Source: Glaciimonas sp.
Lineage (GTDB): Bacteria > Pseudomonadota > Gammaproteobacteria > Burkholderiales > Burkholderiaceae_D
NCBI GenBank assembly: GCA_012927585.1
Contig: JABBOY010000033.1
Coordinates: 21,621 to 85,620, forward strand
DNA: 64,000 nt
Direction: 5' to 3'
Shown here: positions 34,365-42,895 of the stretch, piece by piece
Layout: the number at the start of each line of letters is the position of its first letter
Position numbering within the stretch: the first letter of the stretch is position 1
Program-made: the position numbers and the translations under genes
Notes under the pieces: model-generated
Seen by the model: the letters and a program-made list of their open reading frames with translations, nothing else
Told to the model about the DNA's origin: nothing
The model's database searches: none

Positions 34365-36314
34365 ATGCACGACATTACTGACAACAAGCGCCGCAATATT
34401 TTAAAAATGCTGGCCGGCGCACCGCTGCTGCCAATTGCCGGATTTGGCAATGCCATGTTGCTGGCCGGTTGCGGCGGCAGCACTACCGCCTTAGCAGGGC
34501 CTGTGGCCACCATTGCTGCAGTCTCCTTCGTGTCGATGGCCGCGCCGAGTGCGGCAGCGGATCAAGCCACGACCAGCGTGAAATCGAAGATGTTGCTGGA
34601 AATGTCCGACGGCAGCAAGCAGGAAGTGGCATTGAGCTATCAGCCGTTTTTTATCACTGGCGATAAAGTGCCTGATGGCAAGGGCGGCACGGTGGTGGCC
34701 GGCGGCTATTTCGATATCAATGGCCAACCGATCCTGGACCCCAGCGCGGCCAGCAAGCCGCAATTTTATTCCGACTGCCCGGATGGCTATACCATGCTGA
34801 AGCTGGACAATCCTACTGTTTCAGGTGTGGTCGGCAATACGGTTTTCGCAGTTGTGCAGTTTGAGTACACATCGACTGATTCCGCTGGTGGAAATATGTA
34901 CGGCAAGCTACCTTCGCCGATCGCGATTCTGACGCTGGATCAGGACAAGAAATCCGGTCAGCTCAAATTAGTCAAATATGCAACCATCGATACGTCACCG
35001 GCCCATGGCTTGTGGATCACTTGCGGCGCCAGTATTTCGCCCTGGAATACCCATTTGTCGAGCGAAGAATATGAGCCGGATGCGACTAGCGCCGCCAGCG
35101 ACGCCGGTTTTATGGCTTTTAGCCAAAACTTGTTTGGCGATACCACCAAGGCCAACCCGTATCACTACGGGCATATGCCGGAAATCACCGTCAAGCCGGA
35201 CGGTACCGGTTCCGTAAAAAAACATTACTGCATGGGCCGCATCTCGCATGAGCTGGTACAAGTCATGCCGGATCAGCGCACCGTGCTGATGGGCGACGAT
35301 TTCACTAACAGCGGCCTGTTCATGTTCATCGCCGACAAGGCAGCCGATTTGTCGGCAGGCACTTTGTTTGTAGCGAAATGGAAGCAAAAGAGCGCAAGCA
35401 ACGGCGGCTCGGCCGACCTTGGCTGGATCAGGCTCGGCCATGCCAGCAGTGCTGAAATCGAAGCGCTGGCCAATAGCCTCAAAGCTGCCGATATCATGGA
35501 TGTAAAAACAGCCGATCCACTGGACGCCAGCTATACCAAAATCGGCTTTAGCGGAAAATTTAATTGGGTCAAATTTGTGCCCGGCAAAGAACAAGCCGCG
35601 ATCTTTCTGGAAACCCATCGCTACGCCGCTTTCAAAGGCGGCAGCCTGGGTTTCACCAAGATGGAGGGCGTGACTTTCAATGCCAAGGACAAGAAGGCCT
35701 ATCTGGCCATGTCCTACATTCAGGGCACCATGATCAACGGCACTACCGACGTCAATGTCAAAGGCCCCAAAGCAGGCGCGGTGTATCAACTGGATCTGGC
35801 CGATGCACAAAAGGACGATACCGGCGTTGCGATCGATAGCGCCTGGGTGCCGGTATTCATGGCAACCGTGCCGGCGCTGGTGGGAGCGGATCTGGCGGTG
35901 CCGGATGCGCTGGGCAACCTGGCCGATGCCAACCTGATCGCCAACCCCGACAACATCAAGTTTTCCGAACGGCTGCGCACCTTGTTCATCGGTGAAGACA
36001 GCGGCATGCACGTCAATAACTTCTTGTGGGCTTACAACGTCGACAGCAAGGTACTGACCCGCATTTTGTCTTGTCCGGCCGGTGCCGAATCGACCGGCCT
36101 GCAAGCGGTCGATAACCTCAATGGCTTCGCATACATCATGAGCAATTTTCAGCATCCCGGAGACTGGGTGCTAACCAAGGATGGCAGCAATAATGTGACT
36201 GGCGGCCTGCATTCCAAGGTATATCAAAATCTGGATGCGCTGATTAACACGAACTACAAAAACAAGCACGGCGGCGGGGTTGGCTATATTCAGGGCCTGT
36301 CGGTAGCAAGCTAA
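34365..36314 (+). CDS. PhoX-like (DUF839) secreted phosphatase
   Basis: 649 aa with an N-terminal export signal (NKRRNILKMLAGAPLLPIAG, then a Cys in LLAGCGG resembling a lipobox). It is a member of the DUF839/PhoX beta-propeller family, judged from GLWITCGASISPWNTHLSSEEYEPD, MGRISHELVQVMPDQRTVLMGDD, FTNSGLFMFIADK and IGEDSGMHVNNFLWAYNVDSK. PhoX enzymes are Ca/Fe-dependent phosphomonoesterases; activity here is inferred. GGGAG precedes the start and no PHO box was recognised upstream. Confidence 0.85.
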   Translation: MHDITDNKRRNILKMLAGAPLLPIAGFGNAMLLAGCGGSTTALAGPVATIAAVSFVSMAAPSAAADQATTSVKSKMLLEMSDGSKQEVALSYQPFFITGDKVPDGKGGTVVAGGYFDINGQPILDPSAASKPQFYSDCPDGYTMLKLDNPTVSGVVGNTVFAVVQFEYTSTDSAGGNMYGKLPSPIAILTLDQDKKSGQLKLVKYATIDTSPAHGLWITCGASISPWNTHLSSEEYEPDATSAASDAGFMAFSQNLFGDTTKANPYHYGHMPEITVKPDGTGSVKKHYCMGRISHELVQVMPDQRTVLMGDDFTNSGLFMFIADKAADLSAGTLFVAKWKQKSASNGGSADLGWIRLGHASSAEIEALANSLKAADIMDVKTADPLDASYTKIGFSGKFNWVKFVPGKEQAAIFLETHRYAAFKGGSLGFTKMEGVTFNAKDKKAYLAMSYIQGTMINGTTDVNVKGPKAGAVYQLDLADAQKDDTGVAIDSAWVPVFMATVPALVGADLAVPDALGNLADANLIANPDNIKFSERLRTLFIGEDSGMHVNNFLWAYNVDSKVLTRILSCPAGAESTGLQAVDNLNGFAYIMSNFQHPGDWVLTKDGSNNVTGGLHSKVYQNLDALINTNYKNKHGGGVGYIQGLSVAS

Positions 36315-36443
36315 AACGAAAACGTACCTGTGGCATTAATGGCGACCGTTTCGAGGGATTTGACAATATCTTCGGAACGGTTTTTATACATTGAACGACA
36401 AAAAATATCGCACCGCTACCATAGTTAAGCAGAGGTAAAAATC

Positions 36444-38141
36444 ATGAATAACTTCAGTATCAGTACCCGTTTGAGTGCCGGTTTTGCCGCTGTGCTGATC
36501 TTGATGCTGGCGATTGCCGGACTGGGCATCAGCCGATTACAGGCAGTCGGCGAGGTGGTGCATACGATGTCATCTGAAACCATGGCAATTGAGCGGCTCG
36601 GCGCCGAATGGTTTACCGAGATCAGCGTCAATAGCGCGCGAACCGTAGCGGTTGCCAGAACTGATGAGCCGGAATCCCAGGAATATTTTAAAGAGCAAAT
36701 CAGAATCACCTCCAATAGAATTAACACGATTCAAAAAAGCCTGGAGCCGATGATTGCCTCGGCCGGAGGCAAAGCGCTGCTGCTGCGTATTGCTGAAAAA
36801 CGCACATTGTATGCAACTGTCGGCGACACCATTCTCGAACTCAAAAGGACCGGCAGGAATGCGGTTGCCGACCAGATGATCGAGGAAAAATTCTTGCCGG
36901 CGGTCGATGCGTATTTGAGCAGTGCCCGCCAATTGATTGCTTATCAGCAAAACCTGTCGCTGGCACTGGCTACACAGGCCGACCGTCATTTCCAGAACGG
37001 CCGCATCCTGATGGCGTCGTTGAGCGTGGCTGCACTTTTGCTCGGCTTGGCATGCGCATGGCTAATCAGCCGTTCCATCTCAGTACCGTTACATGCAGCG
37101 GTGCGGATTGCCCAGCGCGTTGCCGCAGGCGATTTATCGGCACAGATCGTGGCTACCGGCAAGGATGAAACCGGCCAACTGCTCGCCGCTTTACGCGACA
37201 TGAATACTGCGCTGCATCAAGTCATTGGCGACGTCCGTTTTGGTGTTGACACCATTGCGCTGGCTTCCGGGGAAATCGCCACAGGCAACGCCGACCTGTC
37301 ATCGCGTACCGAGGAGCAGGCCAGTGCGCTGGAAGAAACCGCCAGTTCGATGGAACAACTGACTGCTACTGTGCATCAAAATGCCGACAATGCACGCCAA
37401 GCCACTCAGTTGGCAGTATCGGCCTCCAGCGTAGCCGTCAAAGGCGGCCAGGTGGTGTCGCAAGTGGTCGATACCATGGGCTCGATCAAGGCCAGCTCGC
37501 GCAAGATCGCCGACATCATCAGCGTCATCGACGGCATCTCCTTCCAGACCAATATCCTGGCGCTGAATGCGGCGGTTGAAGCGGCCCACGCCGGCGAACA
37601 GGGCCGCGGCTTCGCGGTAGTCGCCAGCGAAGTACGTAATTTGGCGCAGCGCTCGGCTTCCGCCGCCAAGGAAATCAAGGCCCTGATCGACGATTCGGTA
37701 GGACAAGTCGATCAGGGCAGTAAACTGGTGGACGCCGCCGGCCAGACCATGAGTGAAATTGTCAGCTCGGTCCAGCGGGTAGCCGACATCATGAGTGAAA
37801 TCACCGCTGCCAGCCAGGAGCAAAGCGCCGGCATCGAACAGGTCAACCAAGCCATCGGCCAGATGGATGAAATGACGCAACAGAATGCGGCACTGGTAGA
37901 ACAGGCGGCGGCGGCGGCCGAAAGCCTGCAGGGTCAGGCTAAGTCGCTGGCGCAGGCGGTGAGCGTGTTCAAATTGAGTAAAAAAACCGAAGCGGTACCG
38001 GCAGTTACCGCTTTTACGCAACAACCACCGCAACGGCAGCAACAACGGCAACGCGCTGCGCAGAAAACGGGCAGCAGGATGGCGATTGACTACTCTGGCA
38101 ATGGGCCGGAAAGTCGATTTTCAGCAGCCTTGTGCAATTAA
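36444..38141 (+). CDS. Methyl-accepting chemotaxis protein
   Basis: 565 aa transmembrane chemoreceptor. Segment 1 spans ~8-30 and is followed by a four-helix-bundle ligand domain. Segment 2 (~185-205) leads to HAMP (SISVPLHAAVRIAQRVAAGDL), then the long signalling hairpin with ISVIDGISFQTNILALNAAV and FAVVASEVRNLAQRSA at its tip. A Q/K-rich linker (QQPPQRQQQRQRAAQ) ends the protein without a CheR-tethering pentapeptide. AGAGGT precedes the ATG. The ligand is unknown. Confidence 0.93.
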   Translation: MNNFSISTRLSAGFAAVLILMLAIAGLGISRLQAVGEVVHTMSSETMAIERLGAEWFTEISVNSARTVAVARTDEPESQEYFKEQIRITSNRINTIQKSLEPMIASAGGKALLLRIAEKRTLYATVGDTILELKRTGRNAVADQMIEEKFLPAVDAYLSSARQLIAYQQNLSLALATQADRHFQNGRILMASLSVAALLLGLACAWLISRSISVPLHAAVRIAQRVAAGDLSAQIVATGKDETGQLLAALRDMNTALHQVIGDVRFGVDTIALASGEIATGNADLSSRTEEQASALEETASSMEQLTATVHQNADNARQATQLAVSASSVAVKGGQVVSQVVDTMGSIKASSRKIADIISVIDGISFQTNILALNAAVEAAHAGEQGRGFAVVASEVRNLAQRSASAAKEIKALIDDSVGQVDQGSKLVDAAGQTMSEIVSSVQRVADIMSEITAASQEQSAGIEQVNQAIGQMDEMTQQNAALVEQAAAAAESLQGQAKSLAQAVSVFKLSKKTEAVPAVTAFTQQPPQRQQQRQRAAQKTGSRMAIDYSGNGPESRFSAALCN

Positions 38142-38214
38142 GCATACCTAAGCATGTATATTTAAGAGCAACACTAAAAAAATGCGGAAACATGGGTGTT
38201 TTTGCATATACTCC
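38142..38214 (-). repeat. GGAGTAT-N20-CCGCAT repeat, copy D
   Basis: On the minus strand, GGAGTAT at 38214-38208, exactly 20 bases, CCGCAT at 38187-38182, a T-run and AAATATACATGC. It begins directly past the chemoreceptor stop and abuts the palindrome at 38233. Confidence 0.8.
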
Positions 38215-38232
38215 CATGATAAAAGTTAAGGC

Positions 38233-38297
38233 GTAGGGGCAGGTTCCAAACCTGCCCTTTTACGGCAACCTGCGAGGGGGGTGAAACCCGCCCCCTA
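38233..38297. repeat. GTAGGGGC...GCCCCCTAC palindrome, overlapping the acr3 stop
   Basis: An inner hairpin GGGCAGGTT-CCA-AACCTGCCC (38237-38257) lies inside outer arms GTAGGGGC and GCCCCCTAC (to 38297). The last three bases on the plus strand are the complement of acr3's TAG stop. GTAGGGGCGGGTTT-type palindromes are common bacterial intergenic repeats. Confidence 0.7.
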
Positions 38298-39377
38298 CAC
38301 GAAATGGCCGGCTTCATACCAAGGTTTGGACGCATTTACCACTTTCACCACCAGCAACATCACCGGCACTTCGATCAGCACCCCGACCACGGTAGCCAAC
38401 GCAGCGCCGGACTCGAAACCGAACAGACTGATAGCTGCCGCCACCGCCAGCTCAAAAAAGTTGGAAGCGCCGATCAGCGCCGACGGGCCGGCGACCGAAT
38501 GTTTTTCGCCTACTTTTTTGTTAAGCCAATAAGCCAATCCTGCATTGAAGAAAACCTGGATCAGAATCGGCACCGCCAGCAGCGCAATCACCAGCGGTTG
38601 CCGCAGGATGGCGTCGCCCTGGAATGCGAATAGCAGCACCAGCGTCGCCAATAAAGCGGCAATCGACCACGGCTGAATTTTGTGCAGCGCTGCATCGAAC
38701 CTGGCCGTGCCTTTGGCCAACAGCGCGCGCCGGATTACCTGGGCGATAATCACCGGCAGCACGATATACAATACTACCGAAGTCAGCAGCGTGGCCCACG
38801 GCACGATGATGCTGGATACGCCCAGCAGCACAGCGACCAACGGCGCGAACGCAAATACCATGATCAGATCATTGATCGCCACCTGCGACAGCGTGAAATA
38901 CGGGTCGCCGCCGGTTAGCCGACTCCAGACAAACACCATCGCGGTGCAGGGCGCGGCTGCCAGCAGAATCAAGCCGGCGATGTAGGAATCGATTTGCGCG
39001 CTGGGCAAATACGGTGCAAACCAGACCCGGATAAATAGCCAGCCCAAGAACGCCATCGAAAATGGTTTCACTGCCCAATTGACGAATAGCGTAACGGCAA
39101 TGCCCTTGCTGTGCTGCCTGACTTGTTGCAACGCGCCGAAATCGATTTTCAGCAGCATCGGGATGATCATCACCCAGATCAGCAAACCGACCGGCAGATT
39201 GACCTTGGCAATTTCCATCGCGCCGATCGCCTTGAACATATTCGGCCAGCCCTGACCGAGCACGATGCCGACCACGATGCAAATCGCAACCCAAGCGGTC
39301 AGATAACGCTCAAAAAAACTCAGCGGAGCGCCAGCCCCAGCCGCCTTTTTGGCGGCAACTTCACATTGTGCAGACAT
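38295..39377 (-). CDS. acr3: ACR3-type arsenite efflux permease
   Basis: 360 aa with ten hydrophobic segments. Exports As(OH)3 using the proton gradient. The essential Cys lies in AAPCTAMVFVWSRLTGGDP, and LTAWVAICIVVGIVLGQGWP and LPVGLLIWVMIIPMLLKIDF are typical. The TAG stop falls in the GTAGGGG edge of a palindromic repeat, so the C-terminus (KPWYEAGHFV) may have been set by that insertion. Last gene of arsR-D-A-C-acr3. Confidence 0.95.
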   Translation of the reverse strand: MSAQCEVAAKKAAGAGAPLSFFERYLTAWVAICIVVGIVLGQGWPNMFKAIGAMEIAKVNLPVGLLIWVMIIPMLLKIDFGALQQVRQHSKGIAVTLFVNWAVKPFSMAFLGWLFIRVWFAPYLPSAQIDSYIAGLILLAAAPCTAMVFVWSRLTGGDPYFTLSQVAINDLIMVFAFAPLVAVLLGVSSIIVPWATLLTSVVLYIVLPVIIAQVIRRALLAKGTARFDAALHKIQPWSIAALLATLVLLFAFQGDAILRQPLVIALLAVPILIQVFFNAGLAYWLNKKVGEKHSVAGPSALIGASNFFELAVAAAISLFGFESGAALATVVGVLIEVPVMLLVVKVVNASKPWYEAGHFV

Positions 39378-39405
39378 GACAATTCCAGTAGGGAAGAGGG
39401 ATAAC

Positions 39406-39909
39406 TTACGCGCTCTGGCTTTGGCCCATGTCGCGCAACTGCTTTTGGAGCGAGGCGCGATCTAGCTTATCGAGCGGCAGACTCAGGAACGGCCGGATGC
39501 GATTAGTGATTTCGAGATGGGTGCGATTAAAAGCCTTGTGCTTGGTTGCGTCGTCGCCTTCCACCTGTGACGGGTCAGCGAAACCCCAATGTGCTGTCAT
39601 CGGTTGCCCCGGCCAAAATGGGCAGGCTTCGCCGGCAGCCTGATCGCAGACGGTGAAAACGAAATCCAACTTGGGCGCGCCGGGTTCGGCAAATTCGTCC
39701 CAGCTTTTGCTGCGCAGCGTGCTGACGTCGTAATGGTGGCGTTGCAATAAATCCAGTGTCAATGGATGCACCTCGCCGCGCGGGTGACTGCCCGCACTGT
39801 AAGCACGAAAGCGCCCTGCGCCAAGCTGGTTCAGGATGGATTCGGCAATGATGCTGCGCGCCGAGTTGCCGGTACAGAGGAACAGCACGTTGTAGATTTT
39901 GTCGCTCAT
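39406..39909 (-). CDS. arsC: Arsenate reductase, LMW-phosphatase-like
   Basis: 167 aa cytoplasmic enzyme that reduces As(V) to As(III). The P-loop FLCTGNSARSIIAES (Cys12, Arg18) is the phosphatase-type active site. The resolving cysteines are in VCDQAAGEACPFWPG (~82 and 90), so electrons come from thioredoxin or a similar system rather than from the glutaredoxin-type ArsC fold. Its start overlaps the arsA stop (ATGA). Confidence 0.93.
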   Translation of the reverse strand: MSDKIYNVLFLCTGNSARSIIAESILNQLGAGRFRAYSAGSHPRGEVHPLTLDLLQRHHYDVSTLRSKSWDEFAEPGAPKLDFVFTVCDQAAGEACPFWPGQPMTAHWGFADPSQVEGDDATKHKAFNRTHLEITNRIRPFLSLPLDKLDRASLQKQLRDMGQSQSA

Positions 39910-41729
39910 GGCGAACTCCGTTTGGCAATGGCTGGGGATACTTGAAGAGATACGTGTGTAAGCGCTAACAGGCGCGCCACGCCAACCGGTTCTTCGGTCA
40001 GCAGCGGCACTACTGCATAACGCTGGGCATGGTGCGTTGCTACCAAGTCCATCTGTGCCAGTTCATTAACGGCGCGCCGACGCAGAAGGCGGGACTGCGG
40101 CTGTGCCGCCACCAGACTGTTGTTGACAATCCAGGCCCACGGTTCGATGCCGGCGCGACGCAAATCGGCCTGCAAATTTGCCGCTTCCAGCACCGGCGTA
40201 GTTTCAGCCAGCGTTACCAGCAATACCTTGGTTTGGGCCGGGTCTTGCAACTGCATCATCGGCGTCGTGAAATGCAGATGGGGATCGCTCATCTGGCGTG
40301 CTACTTCGCGGTGATAAGCGCCGGTGGCATCCAGCAAAAGCAGTGTGTGGCCGGTCGGCGCAGTATCCATCACCACGAACTTTTTGCCGGCTTCGCGGAT
40401 GGCGCGTGAAAATGCCTGAAACACGGCGATTTCTTCGGTGCAGGGCGAGCGCAAATCTTCTTCCAGCAGCGCCCGGCCAGCCGCATCCAGATTCTTGCCC
40501 TTGGTGTCGAGTATGTCTTGACGATAGCGCGCAGTTTCGGCCTGCGGATCAATCCGGCTCACGCTCAGATGTTTCAGCGTGCGGTCTGAGGTTGCAGCGA
40601 GAGTTTCCGCTAAATGCGCGGCCGGGTCGGATGTGGTCAGATGCACTGGAAAGCCTCTTTCCGCCAACGCCACCGCGACCGCAGCGGCCAGCGTGGTCTT
40701 GCCGACACCGCCTTTGCCCATCAGCATGATCAGCCCGTGACCATCGGCCGCGATGGCGTCAATCAGCGTGCTCAGTGCCGGCGCATCGGTGGCATGCAGG
40801 GCCGGCACTGGTGCCGATTCGGTGCCGGATGCGGATTCGTCTGCCGTGAGCAATTGACGTAGCGCATCCAGCCCGACCAGATTGAATGGCTTCAGCGCGA
40901 CACGATCAATTGGCAGTGCTTGCAAGGCCGCCGGCATGTCGGCCAGCGCCTGCTGCTCGCGCTTGAATACGGCTGCGGCCAAAGGATCATGGGCTGCTTC
41001 GCATTCCGGCAGGATGCCGTTGATCACCAGATATTGCTGCTTGAGGCCAATCGCCGCCAGTTCCTCGTGGGTACGCGCCGCTTCGCGCAGCGTTGCACGC
41101 TGGGCGCGCGCGACTAAAACCAGGCGGGTGCGCGCCGGGTCGGACAGCGCCTCGACCGCCGCATGGTATTGATCGCGCTGCTTTTCCAGCCCGGACAGCG
41201 GCCCCAGACAGGATGCGTCGCCCTTGGCATCTTGCAAAAAGTTATCCCACGCACCGGGCAATTGCAGCAGGCGGATGGTGTGGCCGGTCGGCGCAGTGTC
41301 GAACACGATATGGTCATAACCCTGTACCAGCGCCGGATCGGTCAGCAGCGCGGTGAATTCGTCGAAGGCGGCGATTTCGGTGGTGCAGGCACCGGACAAT
41401 TGTTCTTCGATGCTCTTGACGACCGCATCCGGCAACACGCCGCGCACCGGGTCGACGATCTTGTCGCGGTACAGTTGCGCTGCCGCTTGCGGATCGATTT
41501 CCAGTGCCGACAGCCCCGGCACCGCATCCACCGCAGTGACGTGATTACCGATGTTGATGCCGAATACCTGCCCGACATTGGATGCCGGATCGGTGGAAAC
41601 CAGCAGCACGCGCCGACCCCGATCGGCCAGAGATACCGCATGGGCGCACGCCAGCGAAGTCTTGCCGACGCCGCCTTTGCCGGTGAAGAACAGGAACGGT
41701 GGCGGATTGTCGAGAAAGTGCATATCCAT
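39906..41729 (-). CDS. arsA: Arsenite-stimulated ATPase ArsA
   Basis: 607 aa with two tandem ATPase halves, each with a P-loop (FTGKGGVGKTSLA near 12; MGKGGVGKTTLAAA near 340) and the DTAPTGHT signature. Metal-binding cysteines are in GACTTEIAAFDEF and SPCTEEIAVFQAF. Classical ArsA energises ArsB; pairing with an ACR3 permease, as here, is also known. ATG 41729 follows TGAGGACATCGATC; the open frame upstream runs into arsD and is not coding. Confidence 0.93.
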   Translation of the reverse strand: MDMHFLDNPPPFLFFTGKGGVGKTSLACAHAVSLADRGRRVLLVSTDPASNVGQVFGINIGNHVTAVDAVPGLSALEIDPQAAAQLYRDKIVDPVRGVLPDAVVKSIEEQLSGACTTEIAAFDEFTALLTDPALVQGYDHIVFDTAPTGHTIRLLQLPGAWDNFLQDAKGDASCLGPLSGLEKQRDQYHAAVEALSDPARTRLVLVARAQRATLREAARTHEELAAIGLKQQYLVINGILPECEAAHDPLAAAVFKREQQALADMPAALQALPIDRVALKPFNLVGLDALRQLLTADESASGTESAPVPALHATDAPALSTLIDAIAADGHGLIMLMGKGGVGKTTLAAAVAVALAERGFPVHLTTSDPAAHLAETLAATSDRTLKHLSVSRIDPQAETARYRQDILDTKGKNLDAAGRALLEEDLRSPCTEEIAVFQAFSRAIREAGKKFVVMDTAPTGHTLLLLDATGAYHREVARQMSDPHLHFTTPMMQLQDPAQTKVLLVTLAETTPVLEAANLQADLRRAGIEPWAWIVNNSLVAAQPQSRLLRRRAVNELAQMDLVATHHAQRYAVVPLLTEEPVGVARLLALTHVSLQVSPAIAKRSSP

Positions 41730-41748
41730 GATCGATGTCCTCATTTTT

Positions 41749-42108
41749 TTAGCAGCAACGGTTGCCGCTGCAGCTGCTACCAGCCGGTTTTTCTTCGGTC
41801 GCCGTTGTGATGCCGGCCCAGCGCACCAACTCGGCACGCAGCGGATAACGCCCGGCCAGCGCGACTTCGCCATCGACTAATACCAGTGGCAAGGCTTCGA
41901 CACCGGAGCGCTGCAAAAAGCCTTTGACTACCGCGTTTTCGGCAAACGCCAACGGCTGCTGCGCCAGATTGAAGCGCTCGACCTGCGCGCCATTTTTCAT
42001 CGCCCAGTTAATGTCGGACGAAAAATTCACCAGCGCCTGATCGACGTCAGTGCCGCATACGCCGCTGCTGCAACATAAGGCAGGATCAAAAATCTGAATT
42101 GTGGTCAC
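41749..42108 (-). CDS. arsD: Arsenic metallochaperone ArsD
   Basis: 119 aa. ArsD carries As(III) to ArsA. The binding site is seen in PALCCSSGVCG (Cys12, Cys13, Cys18) and the C-terminal vicinal cysteines in SCSGNRCC, matching the ArsD pattern. It lies between arsR and arsA, 19 bp before the arsA start. Confidence 0.94.
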   Translation of the reverse strand: MTTIQIFDPALCCSSGVCGTDVDQALVNFSSDINWAMKNGAQVERFNLAQQPLAFAENAVVKGFLQRSGVEALPLVLVDGEVALAGRYPLRAELVRWAGITTATEEKPAGSSCSGNRCC

Positions 42109-42167
42109 GGGAAACCTCTTCTAAAAAATAGTAAATGGACTTGCGTAAAATTTATCGGACTAAATTG

Positions 42168-42533
42168 TCAAATGGACTGACCTGAAGCCGGCACAGCGTT
42201 AGTATCCGCGCACAACGGCGTATCGCAGCCAACCCCGCACCGCTCAGGATGTCCGGTGCAGCATTCCTCGGTCAGGTAAGTGATCAGCTCCTGCATAAGC
42301 GGCATATTCGCGCGATAGCGCTGAAAGCGACCTTCCTGGATTGAACTCAGTAAATTGGCCTGGGTCAGCGCCTTCAAATGAAACGAGAGATTGGTGGGTG
42401 CAATATCAAGCGCACTGGCGATTTCGCCGGCGACCAAACCAGCCGGACCGATGCGCACCAGCAAGCGATACGCATCGAGCCGGATGCCGGAAGCCAGTGA
42501 TTCGAAGACGGTAGTTGCAGTGTTTTTATCCAT
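42168..42533 (-). CDS. arsR: Arsenic-responsive repressor ArsR
   Basis: 121 aa winged-helix repressor (YRLLVRIGPAGLVAGEIASAL, IAPTNLSFHLKALTQANLL). The classical ELCVCDL arsenic site in the recognition helix is absent. Instead the C-terminus has Cys91-Cys92-X6-Cys99 plus Cys103 and Cys108 (EECCTGHPERCGVGCDTPLC), as in ArsRs with a C-terminal As(III) site. ATG 42533 lies only six bases after the TATAAT box, so the transcript is probably leaderless. Confidence 0.93.
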   Translation of the reverse strand: MDKNTATTVFESLASGIRLDAYRLLVRIGPAGLVAGEIASALDIAPTNLSFHLKALTQANLLSSIQEGRFQRYRANMPLMQELITYLTEECCTGHPERCGVGCDTPLCADTNAVPASGQSI

Positions 42534-42539
42534 GCAGCG

Positions 42540-42574
42540 ATTATATTTCAACTATTCAACAATAGTTGAAATAT
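42540..42574 (-). promoter_or_regulatory. ars promoter and ArsR operator
   Basis: A perfect dyad with 14-base arms, ATATTTCAACTATT (42543-42556) and its mirror (42561-42574), around CAAC. The -10 box TATAAT (42545-42540 on the minus strand) overlaps one arm, so a bound dimer would block transcription. No good -35 is visible. Confidence 0.85.
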
Positions 42575-42654
42575 TAAAGCGATGTGCTGAAATGCGCATA
42601 GGCGGATTGTCCATAACTCCTCATTTACTGTTTGTTTTTAATGTAATTTAATAG

Positions 42655-42733
42655 GGAGTATCATTAAAAAACACTTATTATCCGCATGTATTTATTGGTA
42701 TTTAAAAAATACATATATGCGTATATTATATTT
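42655..42733 (+). repeat. GGAGTAT-N20-CCGCAT repeat, copy C
   Basis: GGAGTAT at 42655-42661, 20 bases, CCGCAT at 42682-42687, TATTTAT, then AATACATATATGCGTATATT, which is close to a dyad and could form a terminal hairpin. It lies between arsR and hsdM. Confidence 0.85.
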
Positions 42734-42771
42734 CGGTGGCGTCTCCAACGCGTGTTCTACAGCGGCATCGA

Positions 42772-42799
42772 GTAAGGGCACGGCATGCCGTGCCCTTAC
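42772..42799. repeat. Perfect 28-base palindrome
   Basis: GTAAGGGCACGGCA at 42772-42785 is followed at once by its exact reverse complement. It is a member or relative of the GTAGG/GTAAG-bounded palindromes and lies 39 bases past repeat copy C. Confidence 0.8.
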
Positions 42800-42895
42800 A
42801 AGGCGCTATATTTCCATGGCTGAAAGTATTTCCCTTACGCTTACAATACCTATTGCTACCTGACGTCAATCATTAAAACCGGAATCACTCTGACC

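Noticed and set aside
34995..36155. 386-codon open frame antisense to the PhoX-like gene
   Set aside because: The sense-strand protein is recognisable throughout; the antisense product is not family-like.
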